NCBI RefSeq assembly: GCF_026213295.1
Contig: NC_079420.1
Span: 2,300,468 to 2,364,467, forward strand
From: Gadus chalcogrammus
Taxonomy: Eukaryota > Chordata > Actinopteri > Gadiformes > Gadidae
DNA length: 64,000 bases
Direction of reading: 5' to 3'
Part shown: in pieces, positions 27,301-43,086 of the stretch
Numbering within the stretch: the stretch's first letter is position 1
How the letters are laid out: the number at the start of each line of letters is the position of its first letter
Notes under the pieces: generated by a model
The model's input: only the letters and a program-made list of their open reading frames with translations
Databases searched by the model: none
Told to the model about the DNA's origin: nothing
Position numbers and translations under genes: made by a program

Positions 27301-30300
27301 TTTATCCAAGAAAAAGCTCCCCTGTTTGCTTTGATTTGTTTGCAGACCAGTTTTGACCTTTCCAATATGGCGGCTACATTAACCTAAGATCCAAAGGCCC
27401 AACGCAGCGACTATGTTTATATGTCAGAGTGGAGTGAGTGGCACTGTGGGCGCTAATGGATGCAACGCCTGCAGGTCAGTGATTGGTGGGAGGAGTACAT
27501 CTACCTGAGGGGGCGGAGTCCCATCATGGTCAACAGCAACTTCTACGTCATGGTGAGCTTGCATGGGTTTCAGTCCACCGGAATATATACAGAACACCAC
27601 CTGGATAAAACAATCATGTTGTATTTAGTAACTCTTTAGTACTACTACAATGCACTCAGTTGGTTCATTGGATTGTTCCAATGGATTAAAAGTGGACATA
27701 CCAAATATTATATATTATTTTCCAACAATATAGCTCTGCATGTGTAACTGTATCCCTGCAAAAGAGGTAAACAGAAGATAGTCCGAACAAATTTGTTAAA
27801 AACACAAAAACAAACATTTATTATAAGGATGTAGCCAAAAAGAAAAGGACAGAATAGCGAAAAGCATGAATGTGACCCGCGTTCACACCTTAACGTGATG
27901 GTACATGCATGTGCGTGCGTTGGCAGGACCTCCTGTACATCACGCCGACCCAGAGGCAGACGGCGCGGGCCGGGAACGTGGTGCACGCCATGCTACAGTA
28001 CCGCCGCAAGCTGGAGCGCGGGGAACACGCACCGGTACGGCCGGGACGTACCTCTCATTACCTACTCATTACTACGGCCTTTAGTACCACCTCTCATTAC
28101 CTACTCATTACTACGGCTTTAGTACCACCTCTCATTACCTACTCATTACTACAGGCCTTTAGTACCACCTCTCATTACCTACTCATTACTACAGGCTTTA
28201 GTACCACCTCTCATTACCTACTCATTACTACAGGCCTTTAGTACCACCTCTCATTACCTACTCAATACTACTGGTCTTTAGTATCACCTCTCATTACCTA
28301 CTCAATACTACAGGCTTTAGTACCACCTCTCATTACCTACTCATTACTACAGGCTTTAGTATCACCTCTCATTACCTACTCAATACTACAGGCTTTAGTA
28401 CCACCTCTCATTACCTACTCAATACTACAGGCTTCAGTATCACCTATCATTACCTAATCAATACTACAGGCTTCAGTATCACCTCTCATTACCTCTCATT
28501 ACCTACTACAGGCTTTAGTAATTTTAGTAGACTAGTATTAAAAGTACTGTAGGTACGAGCTTGTTAGAAATGCCTCAGCCATCTGTCAGTTGTCATTACT
28601 GACCTGATTGGGATGTCCATCTGGTCTGTCAATCAAAGGTGTATGAATGTGTCACTTCTAAAGAAGAGAGAAACATAGGGAGGGAGCAGAGTGGAATTGT
28701 GCTAATTTATCAAAATTAAAAAACCTTTTCCCGCTCTCTCTCTCTTTGCAACTCTCAAATCCTCCCTCAAATACAACCAGCTATTAACCTCAGCATGATC
28801 ATGCGTTGGTCTCTGCTTTGTTTCACGCTCTCATTCTATTTGTTATTAGTTAAGGGCTTTGGGGATCGTCCCGATGTGTTCCAGTCAAATGGAGAGGATG
28901 TTCAACACGACACGCATCCCGGGCATAGAGACAGGTGCCACTCGACCGCAGCGTGTCAACATGTGTTTACATCCGATGCTTTGCTATGTGCAATGCTATC
29001 TACTGAGCTTATTATCTTTAATCTTTTCATCAATTCTTTTTTGGGTCTCCCAAAGATTTTCATGTAAATAAATGTCAGTTAAGTCTCCATCTGTCACCAG
29101 ATGATGTAAGGCAGCGGTGAATGGGGAATGACCCATGGCTGGGCTGTGAATGCCCTTGCCTTTGCGCTGTTATGAATGTTACAACCTGGTTGTCAGGAGC
29201 AACCTTCCTGACACTTTTTTGTGTCAAGGGTAACGCCAAAGACAAAGAAACTGAGATCTCAGAGATTGCCACTTTGATGTATATTTATATTTATTTTATA
29301 TATTTATTTACTGTTATATTAACATACATTTTTAAAAATGTTCACTATTGGGCGAATGCATGAGAAAATAATTCCACTGAAACGTTGGATCGGTTTTCCC
29401 CTCCAGATATTGTGCAGCACCTGAGCGACCGTAAGCACCTGGTGGTCTACCACAGGGGGCGCTTCTTCCAGGTGTGGCTGTACACCGGCGGGCGCCACCT
29501 CCTCCCCAGCGAGCTGGAGATGCAGTTCCAGAGGATCCTCAACGACACCTCGGAACCGCAGCCTGGAGAACTGAAGCTAGCAGCCCTGACCGCCGGAAAC
29601 AGGTATACGCACGCACGCACGCACGCGCGCGCGCACACACACACACACCACACCACACACTGACTGACTGACTGACTGACTGAACTGACTGACTGACTGA
29701 CTGACTGACTGACTGACTGACTGACTGACTGACTGACTGACTGACTGACTGACTGACTGACTGACTGACTGACTGACTGAGGAGAAGTCAGCATGGATGT
29801 ATTTTCTTTGCATCTCATCGTTGAGAACGCATATATATATATATATATATTGTTGTTTCCAAACTGTCCCTTTGTCATTATCATCGTTGTGTTTCCCTCA
29901 GGGTGCCGTGGGCCCGGGCACGTCTGAAGTACTTCAGCCAGGGTGTGAACAAGGCCTCCCTGCAGGCCGTAGAATCCTCTGCCTTCTTTCTGACCCTGGA
30001 CGACGAGGCGCAGGGATACGACCCGGCCAAGACCGGCTCGTTGGACGGTTACGCCAAATCTCTGCTGCACGGGAAGTGCTACGACAGGTGGGCCGATCCC
30101 GCTCACCTCCCTCCTATCAACGTGCAGGGCGGTTGATATCTGAAACATTTCTCATGAGACACTTTTAGCTTTGCATATTTTTATGTATTTGCAAAACGGT
30201 GCATAGTTTATGTATATTTCTATATATGTGCCCATTTTATGTATGTATATTTATCTGCTTTGCTTCTTTTCAATATTTGGATACATTTTGGTTTTGTATT

Positions 30301-31052
30301 TTATTTATTTGTTTCTCTTCCTCGTAGGCCTGCTATCTTGAGCTAAGGAATTTTAACAATTTCAAAAAATACCCCTTAGGATCACCAAAGAAATCTGAAT
30401 CTGAACTTTACCCATTATGAATCACCAACACACTTTTCTTCTTTATTCTCAGGTGGTTTGACAAGTCGTTTACCTTGATATCTTACACAAATGGCAAAAT
30501 GGGAATCAACACTGAACACTCCTGGGCAGATGCACCAATCATAGGCCATATGTGGGAGGTATTTAAAAAGCTTCCATTATGCATGTTGAATCATCACGTT
30601 TGAGTTGTAGAGGAGGTGCTGATCCACCTTCGCCCTGTTCTCCCGCAGTACGTCCTGGCGACGGACTGCTTCCATCTGGGCTACACAGAAGAGGGCCACT
30701 GCAAGGGCGACGTCAACAAAGGCATCCCGCCCCCCGCCCGACTAGAATGGCAGATCCCAAAGGAGGCAAAGCATAACATGGGATTCATACGGTTTCCTCA
30801 CATTCCGGAGGACTTGTGCTTCTCCGATTACGCCGACTGCCTTCCAATTGGTCAATGTTTTTGATTTTTCTTAGTGCAGAGAAACCATCGAGACCTCGTA
30901 CGTGTTGGCCAAGCAGATAGCGGACGACGTCGACTTCCACGGCTGTTTGTTCAGTGAGTTCGGAAAAGGGCTGATCAAGAAATGCCGGACGAGCCCTGAC
31001 GCCTTCATCCAGCTCGCTCTACAGCTCGCCCAGTTCAGGGTGAGCAACACAC

Positions 31053-31085
<33 letters not shown>

Positions 31086-31163
31086 CACACACCCACACAC
31101 ACACACACACAACACACACACCATATACATCTACAATAATAACATACCCACACACACACAAGC

Positions 31164-31221
<58 letters not shown>

Positions 31222-34200
31222 AGCTAGTGTCAACATGGCCTCATGGCTGTGAACATTGCAGGACCAGGGGGGGTTCTGTCTGACCTACGAGTCCTCGATG
31301 ACCCGCATGTTCCGGGAGGGCCGCACGGAGACGGTGCGGTCGTGCACCTCAGAGGCTGTGGCCTTCGTTCGAGCCATGGAAGAGGAGGACAAAACGGTAA
31401 AAACATGTAAAACTACAATACCCACAATCGCTGTGACCTGGTCCCAGACATAGAGCAATGTACAGAACTACAATACCCACAATGACGCTTGTGACTGACC
31501 TGGTCCCAGAATAAGCAATGTACAGACACTAATCCCACAATGCCTACTCTACTGGTCCAACTAGAGCAATGTACAAAACTGCAATACACCCCACAATGCC
31601 CGCTGGGACCTGGTCCCGGACATAAAGCAGTAGACAGATCAGCTGCAGACTTGAACATTCAAGTCACATATCAGCAGACCAAGGATCTGACCGAATCTTA
31701 ATACAAATGCTAGCTTTAGCAAGGCTAATGCGAACCCACCCAGGCCGACCCAGCCCAACCATCAAGCCTGGAACCAATAACAAAAATATTGGCCAAAACA
31801 TTTTAGGTTTTTAACTTGAGACCTGGCTTACCTAAGATGGGGTAGCAGCTTTATTTCAGACATGCCGTCCACATAACAACTTATTAGTCAGTTAGATATG
31901 ACAATGGAAGAGGTGGACTTGCTTTCTTATTCTGTACGCCACCAAAGCAACTATTAGTATTTGTATCTGATTGTAATGAACTATTATCTATTGCTGTCAC
32001 TTGATATTGAAGTATATTAAAAGTAGTTAATTATTTTAACATTCATGGAAACAAAAAAAGTGATACCAAAACTATTGAATTCCTAGGCTAACTTGACATG
32101 TCACTCCACTTACTCTGCAATATATCTCACACCACCCGGATTTGGTGGTGTCATGAGGGTTACACATCGTCAATCTTTCACTATCTAACATCCCTATCTC
32201 CAACCATTTCTGTTTGTTTTAGAAAGTTGGCAGTGGACAAAATTAGATTACAGGTTCATTGTGGCAATAACAATAGCACAGAAGAAGCATAACATAATAC
32301 TGTATTTTACAACGAGAAAGGTGGGTCATGTTTATAATTGAATACAATTAAAAATAAAAGATGAAATACATAAAAAAAACTGTGAATTAAAACTGAATTA
32401 ATGTCCACAAACTTAAAACATTCTACAGCAGAGATGAATAATTCCCTGATACTCTGTAAATGGCTTGTGGCTGAAACAGCTGGACGCTAAAAACTGGAAC
32501 AGTCTTCCAGAATGAATACGCAGTACATCAGAGGTTCTGATGACCAGCGTCTACAGGTCAACCAGCCCTCTTATCAGCCAGGACTCTGACAGGACTCTGA
32601 CACAGATCTCGCCGCCACCCATGATGACTTGTCATGTCAAGTCCACCATGACCCTGGGCAGTTCACGCCGGATTAGCCTTACGTAATATGACCAGTTGTT
32701 CAACAGATAAGGGCTTGTATATTACCTGGGGGCGGATGGCAGGCAATAGATAGTTGCAGTGATATGGATTAAAGTTATTATTAGGGCAGCTATTTATCTT
32801 CCTAATCTATTCATCCAACAATTATTTTCATAATTGAGTCAATAAAATATCCCTTACCCTGCATTGCAAATGCAATCTCACGTGACAAGAGTCCAATGTG
32901 CGTGCTTTATCTGAGACGCTGCAAAGAAAAACTAAACTATTATTTTTGATGATCCATGCATGAATGATCCATACACTGAATATATTTGAACTGCAACAGG
33001 TTATTGGAACTTGATTCATTGATTATTAAAGTTAGATTAGATAACTTTTCTGTTTATCGATTAATCAACTAATTGTTGCTGCCCTAGTTGTTATTTAAAT
33101 ATTAGGTTAGGCTTAAAGGGATACACTGAGATATATCTATACATTGGAGTTGCCTGGTCTTTCCCATATTCAGTTGTTTAATTCCTAATTTGTCATTGTG
33201 CGTCCAGAAGGGGAGTTTGCTTGGTTAGCCTCATCCATTGACTTGCAGAGTTGCATGTCAACCGACTTGTGACTTGCAACAAAAGAATGTCTGCCATGAC
33301 GTTGGTTGTTAAAAAGGTTCTAAGCAAAGATTCTGGCAGGGCTCTCTGACATATACGCAAGGAGACACCAAAGCATCAGCAGAATGATTGTTTCCCATTG
33401 ATGACAATTCCTTAATAGCCGCCCCCAGCTTTTAAACTGTCAAGTGGGATCAGGTCTCAAACAATGCCCCATTGGTTACCTAAATCTGATTATTATTTTT
33501 TTTATCAGAATGGCGCAAGGCTTGAATTGTTCCGGAAAGCGGCGGACAAGCATCAGAACATGTATCGTCTGGCCATGACAGGCTCCGGGATTGATCGCCA
33601 TCTTTTCTGCCTCTACATAATGTCCAAATACCTTGGCATGGACTCACCATTCCTGAAGCAGGTTGGTTTCTCCCAAAAACATTACATTGTGGATAGAACA
33701 TCTCTAATACCACCTTATAAACTAAAGTGATTATACATGTAACACTCTCATGTCTGTACGTCTTTCCCAGGTTCTGTCTGAGCCGTGGAAGCTGTCCACC
33801 AGCCAGACACCTCAGCAGCAGCTCAACCTGGTCGACATAAACAAGTTCCCCAGATATGTGGGGGCTGGCGGAGGATTTGGTCCAGTAAGTTCACCACTTT
33901 GGTCACTCAACGGAAGTCTATGCATCGATGACCACAATCTGATTGGGTCATACCTGCCCTAGATATTGCACTACTTAGGGTGTCACCTTTTTGTAGTGTT
34001 GTTCAAAATGTGAGTTTAAAAAACTGGTTCCCCTCATTGTGTATTGCACTTACAGATTCCCGCAATATATCTCATGATGCAGAGCACTTTATTATTTTCG
34101 GATCCGGTAGAGATGTTCCCCTCAAATGAGCTTGACAATGTGTCAGCTTGTTTATGCAACACTCATAAGTATACTGCCCTCAATAAGTATACTCATACGC

Positions 34201-34863
34201 ATAGCCTTAATAGTATACTATGTAGTATTCACTATTTAGGGAATAGCAGGGCACGAGGGAACAAGCGAGCCATTTAAAACGTAGCTTCTGTTTCCTGCCC
34301 ATACTTTGCCTGGTTTGTGACTGGATACAATTTGACAGTGATCAAATCAAAACATCATCTTTTTTTAAAGTAAACTTGACCATAAACTCATACTTAGCCT
34401 TAACAATTTCAAGCTTTGATCATTGTACACAACAATTCTTGCAGCAATACCTAAACATATTCTTTTCTAATATCATGGGCGGATCGCCATTAAAGCCCAT
34501 GCCGTTGCCGTAATGACTCCCCTCTGCCCCCAGGTGGCAGACGATGGGTACGGCGTCTCCTACATCATTGTTGGGGAGGACCTGATTACATTCCACATCT
34601 CGAGCAAGTTTTCCAGTTCAGAAACAGTAAGTACTGGCTCAAATAGAGAGATGTTTTACTGTATAGAACTGAGATGATCTGCTCTAGGTTATTTTCCCAT
34701 TTATCTCAATCGCCTTTTCTCTCGCCTGTAGGATTCGTTCCGTTTTGGTCAGAACATCCGGAAGGCCATGCTGGACATCCAAAGTCTTTTTAAACCGACA
34801 AACCACAAGACTGAGCTGCCGCTGATGAACGGAGTGTCGAAGGGCCGCAAGAAAGACGTCTAA
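23937..34863 (+). CDS. cpt1b: Carnitine O-palmitoyltransferase 1, muscle type
   Basis: Eighteen coding exons: join(23937..24077,24328..24464,24851..25022,25357..25458,25929..26066,27475..27552,27927..28034,28850..28934,29407..29602,29902..30087,30453..30558,30649..30765,30875..31039,31262..31396,33509..33661,33771..33884,34534..34626,34732..34863), 785 residues. It transfers long-chain acyl groups from CoA to carnitine on the outer mitochondrial membrane, the malonyl-CoA-controlled entry step of beta-oxidation. The start [14 protein letters not shown] is the conserved regulatory N-terminus; two membrane segments follow ([13 protein letters not shown] and [17 protein letters not shown]). The catalytic His is His470 in HSWADAP; the carnitine-acyltransferase STS motif (KLSTSQTP) is present. 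[21 protein letters not shown] and [12 protein letters not shown] favour CPT1B over CPT1A. The tail ([13 protein letters not shown]) is longer than the mammalian one. One intron (30766-30874) has a GC donor. Confidence 0.95.
24205..24326. repeat. (CT)n microsatellite forming a splice acceptor tract
   Basis: A CT-rich array of about 120 bases runs straight into the CAG acceptor of cpt1b exon 2 and so serves as its polypyrimidine tract. Confidence 0.95.
26560..26775 (+). mobile_element. Retroposon 3' tail
   Basis: A GC-rich body ends in CACTGTAAGCACTTTGAGTT, then AAAGCGCTATATAAATTATA and an (ATT)n tail, a 3' end shared by many fish non-LTR retroposons. It sits in cpt1b intron 5. Confidence 0.6.
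28048..28521. repeat. About 39-bp minisatellite, about 12 copies
   Basis: The unit, roughly ACCTCTCATTACCTACTCAT followed by TACTACAGGCTTTAGTACC, repeats from 13 bases after the donor of cpt1b exon 7 (ends 28034). Copies differ by small substitutions (GGC/GGCC, ATTACT/AATACT, ACC/ATC). Confidence 0.93.
29605..29780. repeat. (CA)n then (TGAC)n microsatellite
   Basis: A CGCA/CA run directly after the donor of cpt1b exon 9 leads into about 120 bases of the tetranucleotide CTGA, with one broken unit. Confidence 0.96.
30230..30410 (+). repeat. LINE-like 3' tail fragment
   Basis: A T-rich stretch followed by AATACCCCTTAGGATCACCA and a TCTGAATCTGAA tail resembles the 3' end of a fish non-LTR retrotransposon, in cpt1b intron 10. 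Confidence 0.4.
31050..31221. repeat. (CA)n microsatellite
   Basis: Interrupted CA repeats fill most of the intron after cpt1b exon 13 (ends 31039). Confidence 0.95.
31411..31640. repeat. Four-copy minisatellite with ZNF143-like motif
   Basis: Four degenerate units of about 51-61 bases, each with an ACTACAATACCCACAATG-like core (31411, 31466, 31526, 31577), a CTGGTCC segment and GAGCAATGTACA. They begin 15 bases after the end of cpt1b exon 14. Confidence 0.85.
31641..33508. other. Rest of cpt1b intron 14
   Basis: AT-rich DNA with no exon or recognisable element apart from the minisatellite at its left end. Confidence 0.6.
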
Positions 34864-35315
34864 CAGCTGCTACTGCTACAGGATCGAGAAATGGAATTTC
34901 ATATTCATAAGACCCGGATATTCACTCCAATTTATGTGATAGTTTGCTTTTTGTCCACAAAAGGGAAAATATATACATTATGCTACTATTGAAGTTATTT
35001 ATTTTAGATATATATAGTCGTTTTTAGAACTGCATTCTATCAAAGCTATGGTTTAAGTGTTGTCAGACGTCATTTGCTGTAACATTTGTAAATTAAATGT
35101 AGAAATAGTGTACATAAGATGAAGTAAAATTTTACTACAGGCAAGTAATTTGTATTGTTAATGTGTTTTACATGATAGGCTGTCGAGGATTTCAATCGGG
35201 AACTGCTGTCACTGAAGTGCACCGCTTTTTAATGAGGGAAACGCAAAATGTAAACTTTCTTTCTCTCAATTCAAGTTAAAAGCAAACAAACCAGGGTATT
35301 CGAAGAGTTTTACTT

Positions 35316-35321
35316 TTTATT
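35316..35321 (-). terminator. Candidate polyadenylation signal of sephs1
   Basis: TTTATT on the plus strand is AATAAA on the minus strand, giving sephs1 a 3' UTR of about 950 bases. It converges on the end of cpt1b, whose own signal may be an ATTAAA near 35092. Confidence 0.5.
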
Positions 35322-35512
35322 TTAGTTGAAAAGATGGGTAAAGACTTGTTTCCAAATCCATCCAGGCCTTTTACAAAATCCTTGTATGAAGAATAACTAG
35401 TCTCTCAACACTTATAAAAACAAATGAGCATTTGTCAGCTGTCCCCCCCGTCGGCCAGGCCAAGCATCTTGAGAACGGGACGGTTCGTGACCTCTTGCTT
35501 ATTTGCAATCCA

Positions 35513-35552
35513 CTGATAATGGGGAGGGGACGCGTCATCTCCCCATTATCAG
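35513..35552 (-). other. Perfect 14-bp stem-loop in convergent 3' region
   Basis: CTGATAATGGGGAG at 35513-35526 and CTCCCCATTATCAG at 35539-35552 are exact reverse complements around a 12-base loop. If sephs1 ends near 35316, this lies in its 3' UTR. Confidence 0.75.
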
Positions 35553-36060
35553 GGTTGGAAACCAGCCCATTTACTGGGGAGTCATCGACAGGCAACTGGT
35601 TCGTTCTGCTGATTTCGCAACATTACTGGAGGGAGGACACATTCGATTAAATCTTCTTTTTGTTTCACATGATTCAATACAAAAAAAAGGACAAAGTAAA
35701 AATAGCAACTATTCCGGTGGTTACACTACATCTCGTTAAAGGCATCCGTAACGGCGTCGGCTAAAACTAGGCTGAGAGTCCGGCACAACTCGAGTGGACG
35801 CACGAAACAAGTTGTGGGCACATGAGCCCCCTGCTGGATGGGAGAGCGCCTTCTGAAGAGCCAGGACACGCCTGGCCATCCCCGGGAGCCAATCCACAGC
35901 GCGCCCCCTGACCTCCGACCCGGCCCGGTTCTGATGAGGCGCCGCCCCGCTGACCACGTTCCTCCGCTGGACGTAATGATTCAAACGTCTGACACACAAA
36001 AGGCATATGGGTATGTTTTTGTTTTGCTACAAAATGTTGATCATGTCTGCGGAGCCGAGT

Positions 36061-36088
36061 GGGGGGGGGGGGGGGGGGGGGGGGGGGG
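36061..36088. repeat. Homopolymer G28
   Basis: An unbroken run of 28 Gs on the plus strand, C28 in sephs1 mRNA, in the probable 3' UTR. Confidence 0.9.
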
Positions 36089-36273
36089 CCGGACCTTTGC
36101 GACTGTCCTGGTGAGCGGTCGTACGGCCAACACATACCGACCCCCTTGGAGGGTGTGTGTGTGTGTGGTGTGTGGTGTGTGGTGTGGTGTGTGTGTTGAG
36201 AACGGTCGAGCGGAGCTCTTGAGTTCGGTTCCGTGTTGCTCCGGGGGTGGTTGGGGGGGGGGAGGGGGAAGGA

Positions 36274-40267
<3,994 letters not shown>

Positions 40268-41273
40268 GATGGAGAACAGTTGGCTCTCACCTGATAACAA
40301 CATAAAAGGAGAGGTTGAACCCGGCCCTTTTTATTCAATTCGTATCTAGTAAAACGTCAGTTAATTTGGTAATTATATATATCTTGTAATTCAGTAATTT
40401 GTCTTTCCATCAACCCCATTGTGTGTTTTTGTAATCTTTGTGTAGTCTTTGTCATCAATGTAAGTTTTAACACTTTAATTTCGCTTCAGGGATATATAAT
40501 GTAATCAAAATTGTTACCACTATTACACTCAAAGGAAAGCAATCTTATGATGATCTGCCAAGAATAAGCGTGTTTGACATAAACTCTGCCAGGCTTTTAA
40601 AATGAATGAATACGCGGCCAATTCCCAGGGTTGGTGGTGCATTCAAGATCATGATACAGAAGATGCAGAATCTGCCAAATGTAATTGGACCGTTCTGCTG
40701 TCACTAGTTATACAGGTGCATCATTAAAAAAACAACGAGTATTTTTAACAAGCCGTCAAATGGTTATTGACGAGCATGGTTATTTATGTTTACAAATCTT
40801 AGTATTGTTGTTGACCCGTCCTGACTACGACTATGAGTGCTAGCAAATGCTGATCAATGCATGCAGTGATAGGCCTAAGCAGCAGTGAGACACAATCAAC
40901 TCGTAATGCAAACCATTGCTAGCTATACATGTGCCCGGTTTGTGCACCACAACTGTAACTAATCATGGAACAAAAACGAAGGGAGAGCGCTTTGTAAGGA
41001 ATACATTTAGTAGTTAAAAGTAACTACACTGCGAAGAACAAATATGTCGGCGGCGGAAAATTTTAACCCTTTAGTGACCACCGCCATGCGATGTGTGCAA
41101 CATTAGCTGAAGTATCATTAAAAACAAACACCAAACATGCCATTTGTGAAAAGATATAATGGCATGCTGCAAAGGAAATGTCAACGACAGCCCTTTATAG
41201 TGTTTTAGGACCAAGGGACAGTTATATTCTTGCAACATTTCCCCTTTAATTGCTATGACCAGTTTATCCTTAC

Positions 41274-41335
41274 CTGTTTAACGTTAGCGCTGGATCCCAA
41301 CAGAGGAGCGCGGCCGCTACCAGAATGCATTGGGG
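41274..41335 (-). other. Candidate non-coding first exon of sephs1
   Basis: On the minus strand a GC-rich patch with CGCGGCCGCTAC-type sequence is followed by CGTTAAACAG and a good donor GTAAGG (intron side 41268-41273). An acceptor (TTATCAG) lies about 25 bases upstream of the sephs1 ATG, so this fits a 5' UTR exon; its upstream limit is unknown. Confidence 0.5.
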
Positions 41336-43086
41336 AGACGCCCGGGCTTCCTTAAAAATAGCCTGACAGAAAATAATTGAGTTGCATATTTATACTGCAA
41401 TACTAGCTCTAGATGATTAATGAATCCATAGCCAATGCAATACATATAATTGGATGAATGTTTTATTTTGCTTAACAACCTATCGGAACAAAACGTGTAT
41501 AATGATTTAAAAAGGACACCGACTAGGGCGCTCAAAGGGTCCTTCAGAAGCGCCGAGGCGGCTGAGATCATCCCTTTAAATCCGGTTACAAAAATCTAAA
41601 CGCGATGTTATGTACCTTTAATTTAGAAGGAAACACACCAAGAGCCATATAATCAACATTTAATTGATAAATCGGCTACGAATTTAACGAAAGTTACACA
41701 TTGAGCAAATAGGAGGAGGCTTTGTCTGTCACAAAAATTATAATAAATTCGATAATCATTGGATAATCATTACAAGATCTATTACAGAATGCCTAAAATA
41801 TTATTATTTTTTATGTTTCTGTATGCTGGTCCATTGAAGACACGCACTCAAAAAGACAAACGCGCAAAGGCACAATATAAATATTACGTGTACATTTACC
41901 TCATACAATTTAGAAATAGATTTTGACAGATTCGAAAAACGAAGTAGGCCTACAAAAATGTATCCTAGAATATACTGCAATATAGAACCAGAGGGAATAG
42001 ACCAGGGAGTTAGATATTTTGACAGGACAAACATATAGTTTGTTATAAACACACCTATAACATTGAATGACAACATACCACTGTATTTTTTTGTGGTGAA
42101 TAACAAACCACACTTAATTAACTTTAACTAAAACAATCTGTTCTGCATAGTAGACTGTCTATCAAGATTAATCGTTTCTGCATTGGACCATTTAGGGGAA
42201 CAATCAAACAGGGAGCTTGATCTGAGGGGCCACCAGCAAGCATACAATTAGGCTATTAGGGGGAAATAAATATAAAGTACAGCCACAAGCAGCTATTGCA
42301 CAGCTCAAGCTAACAAACTACCATTTACATCACATGACGTTGTGCAGGACATAGACCTACAGTGACTTCAACAGGCCCATGGCCCAATGGCTGAAACTCA
42401 GTAGCAGGTCAACTGCATGTTGAGCTGTGATTTATGAATGTAAGTAAAGGCTATAGTCAATGTTGTAACGTGAAGTGACATGACTATAAATGTATTGGGA
42501 TACTCTATAAGAATAGTCCCGAACTCTACAAATAGATTTGACTGGATAAACTCGGCCTGTTATTTGTTCAAAGGCACACTGGAAGCAATTATTATAATTG
42601 CTAATATAGCGCCCCCTACTGGCCGACTCCACATTGCTCCGATTCTACAAGACAGTCAAACAGGGGTTTCAGGGAGCATTGTTATCCGGCTGTAGTGGCA
42701 GTCACAGCTGGGTATTATCAGCAGAGATGATACAAAGGGGTTGCTGCATGGTGGGGGGGTAATAAGCTGGCATTTTGGAACACTGCTTGAGAATTTTAAA
42801 TGTCAGGGAGATAACGTGGCACTGAATACATGCACGTGATACACTCATGAAATGGAAAACGGATAGAAGAGGAACTTCCTGTGATAACAATACGGTGTGC
42901 CCCAGCGTAGATAGTCGGAATAAATTCCACTGAATATCACTTATGGAATCATCAGAATCTGAGTATGTATCATTGTCGGGTAGGATTTAAAATACAAGGA
43001 TTTTGTCTGTGCCAGTGATACACAGAAACAACATACAAAATACAAAACTGTAATGCAAAGGGCAGTGTCATGCCATGTGCTACTGT
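41336..43086. other. Intergenic between sephs1 and bend7
   Basis: AT-rich, no exon recognised. The left part should hold the sephs1 promoter and the right part the bend7 3' UTR. An open frame on the minus strand at 41317-41571 overlaps the presumed sephs1 promoter and matches nothing known. Confidence 0.5.

Noticed and set aside
27909..28241. Open frame with repeated SHYLLITTA units
   Set aside because: It is cpt1b exon 7 read through into the minisatellite, past a good splice donor.
28048..28521. CRISPR-like array
   Set aside because: The repeats are contiguous with no unique spacers, and the genome is eukaryotic; a minisatellite.
23937..34863. cpt1a as the identity of the acyltransferase
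   Set aside because: Several segments ([29 protein letters not shown], the [12 protein letters not shown] tail) and the chkb neighbour fit cpt1b better.
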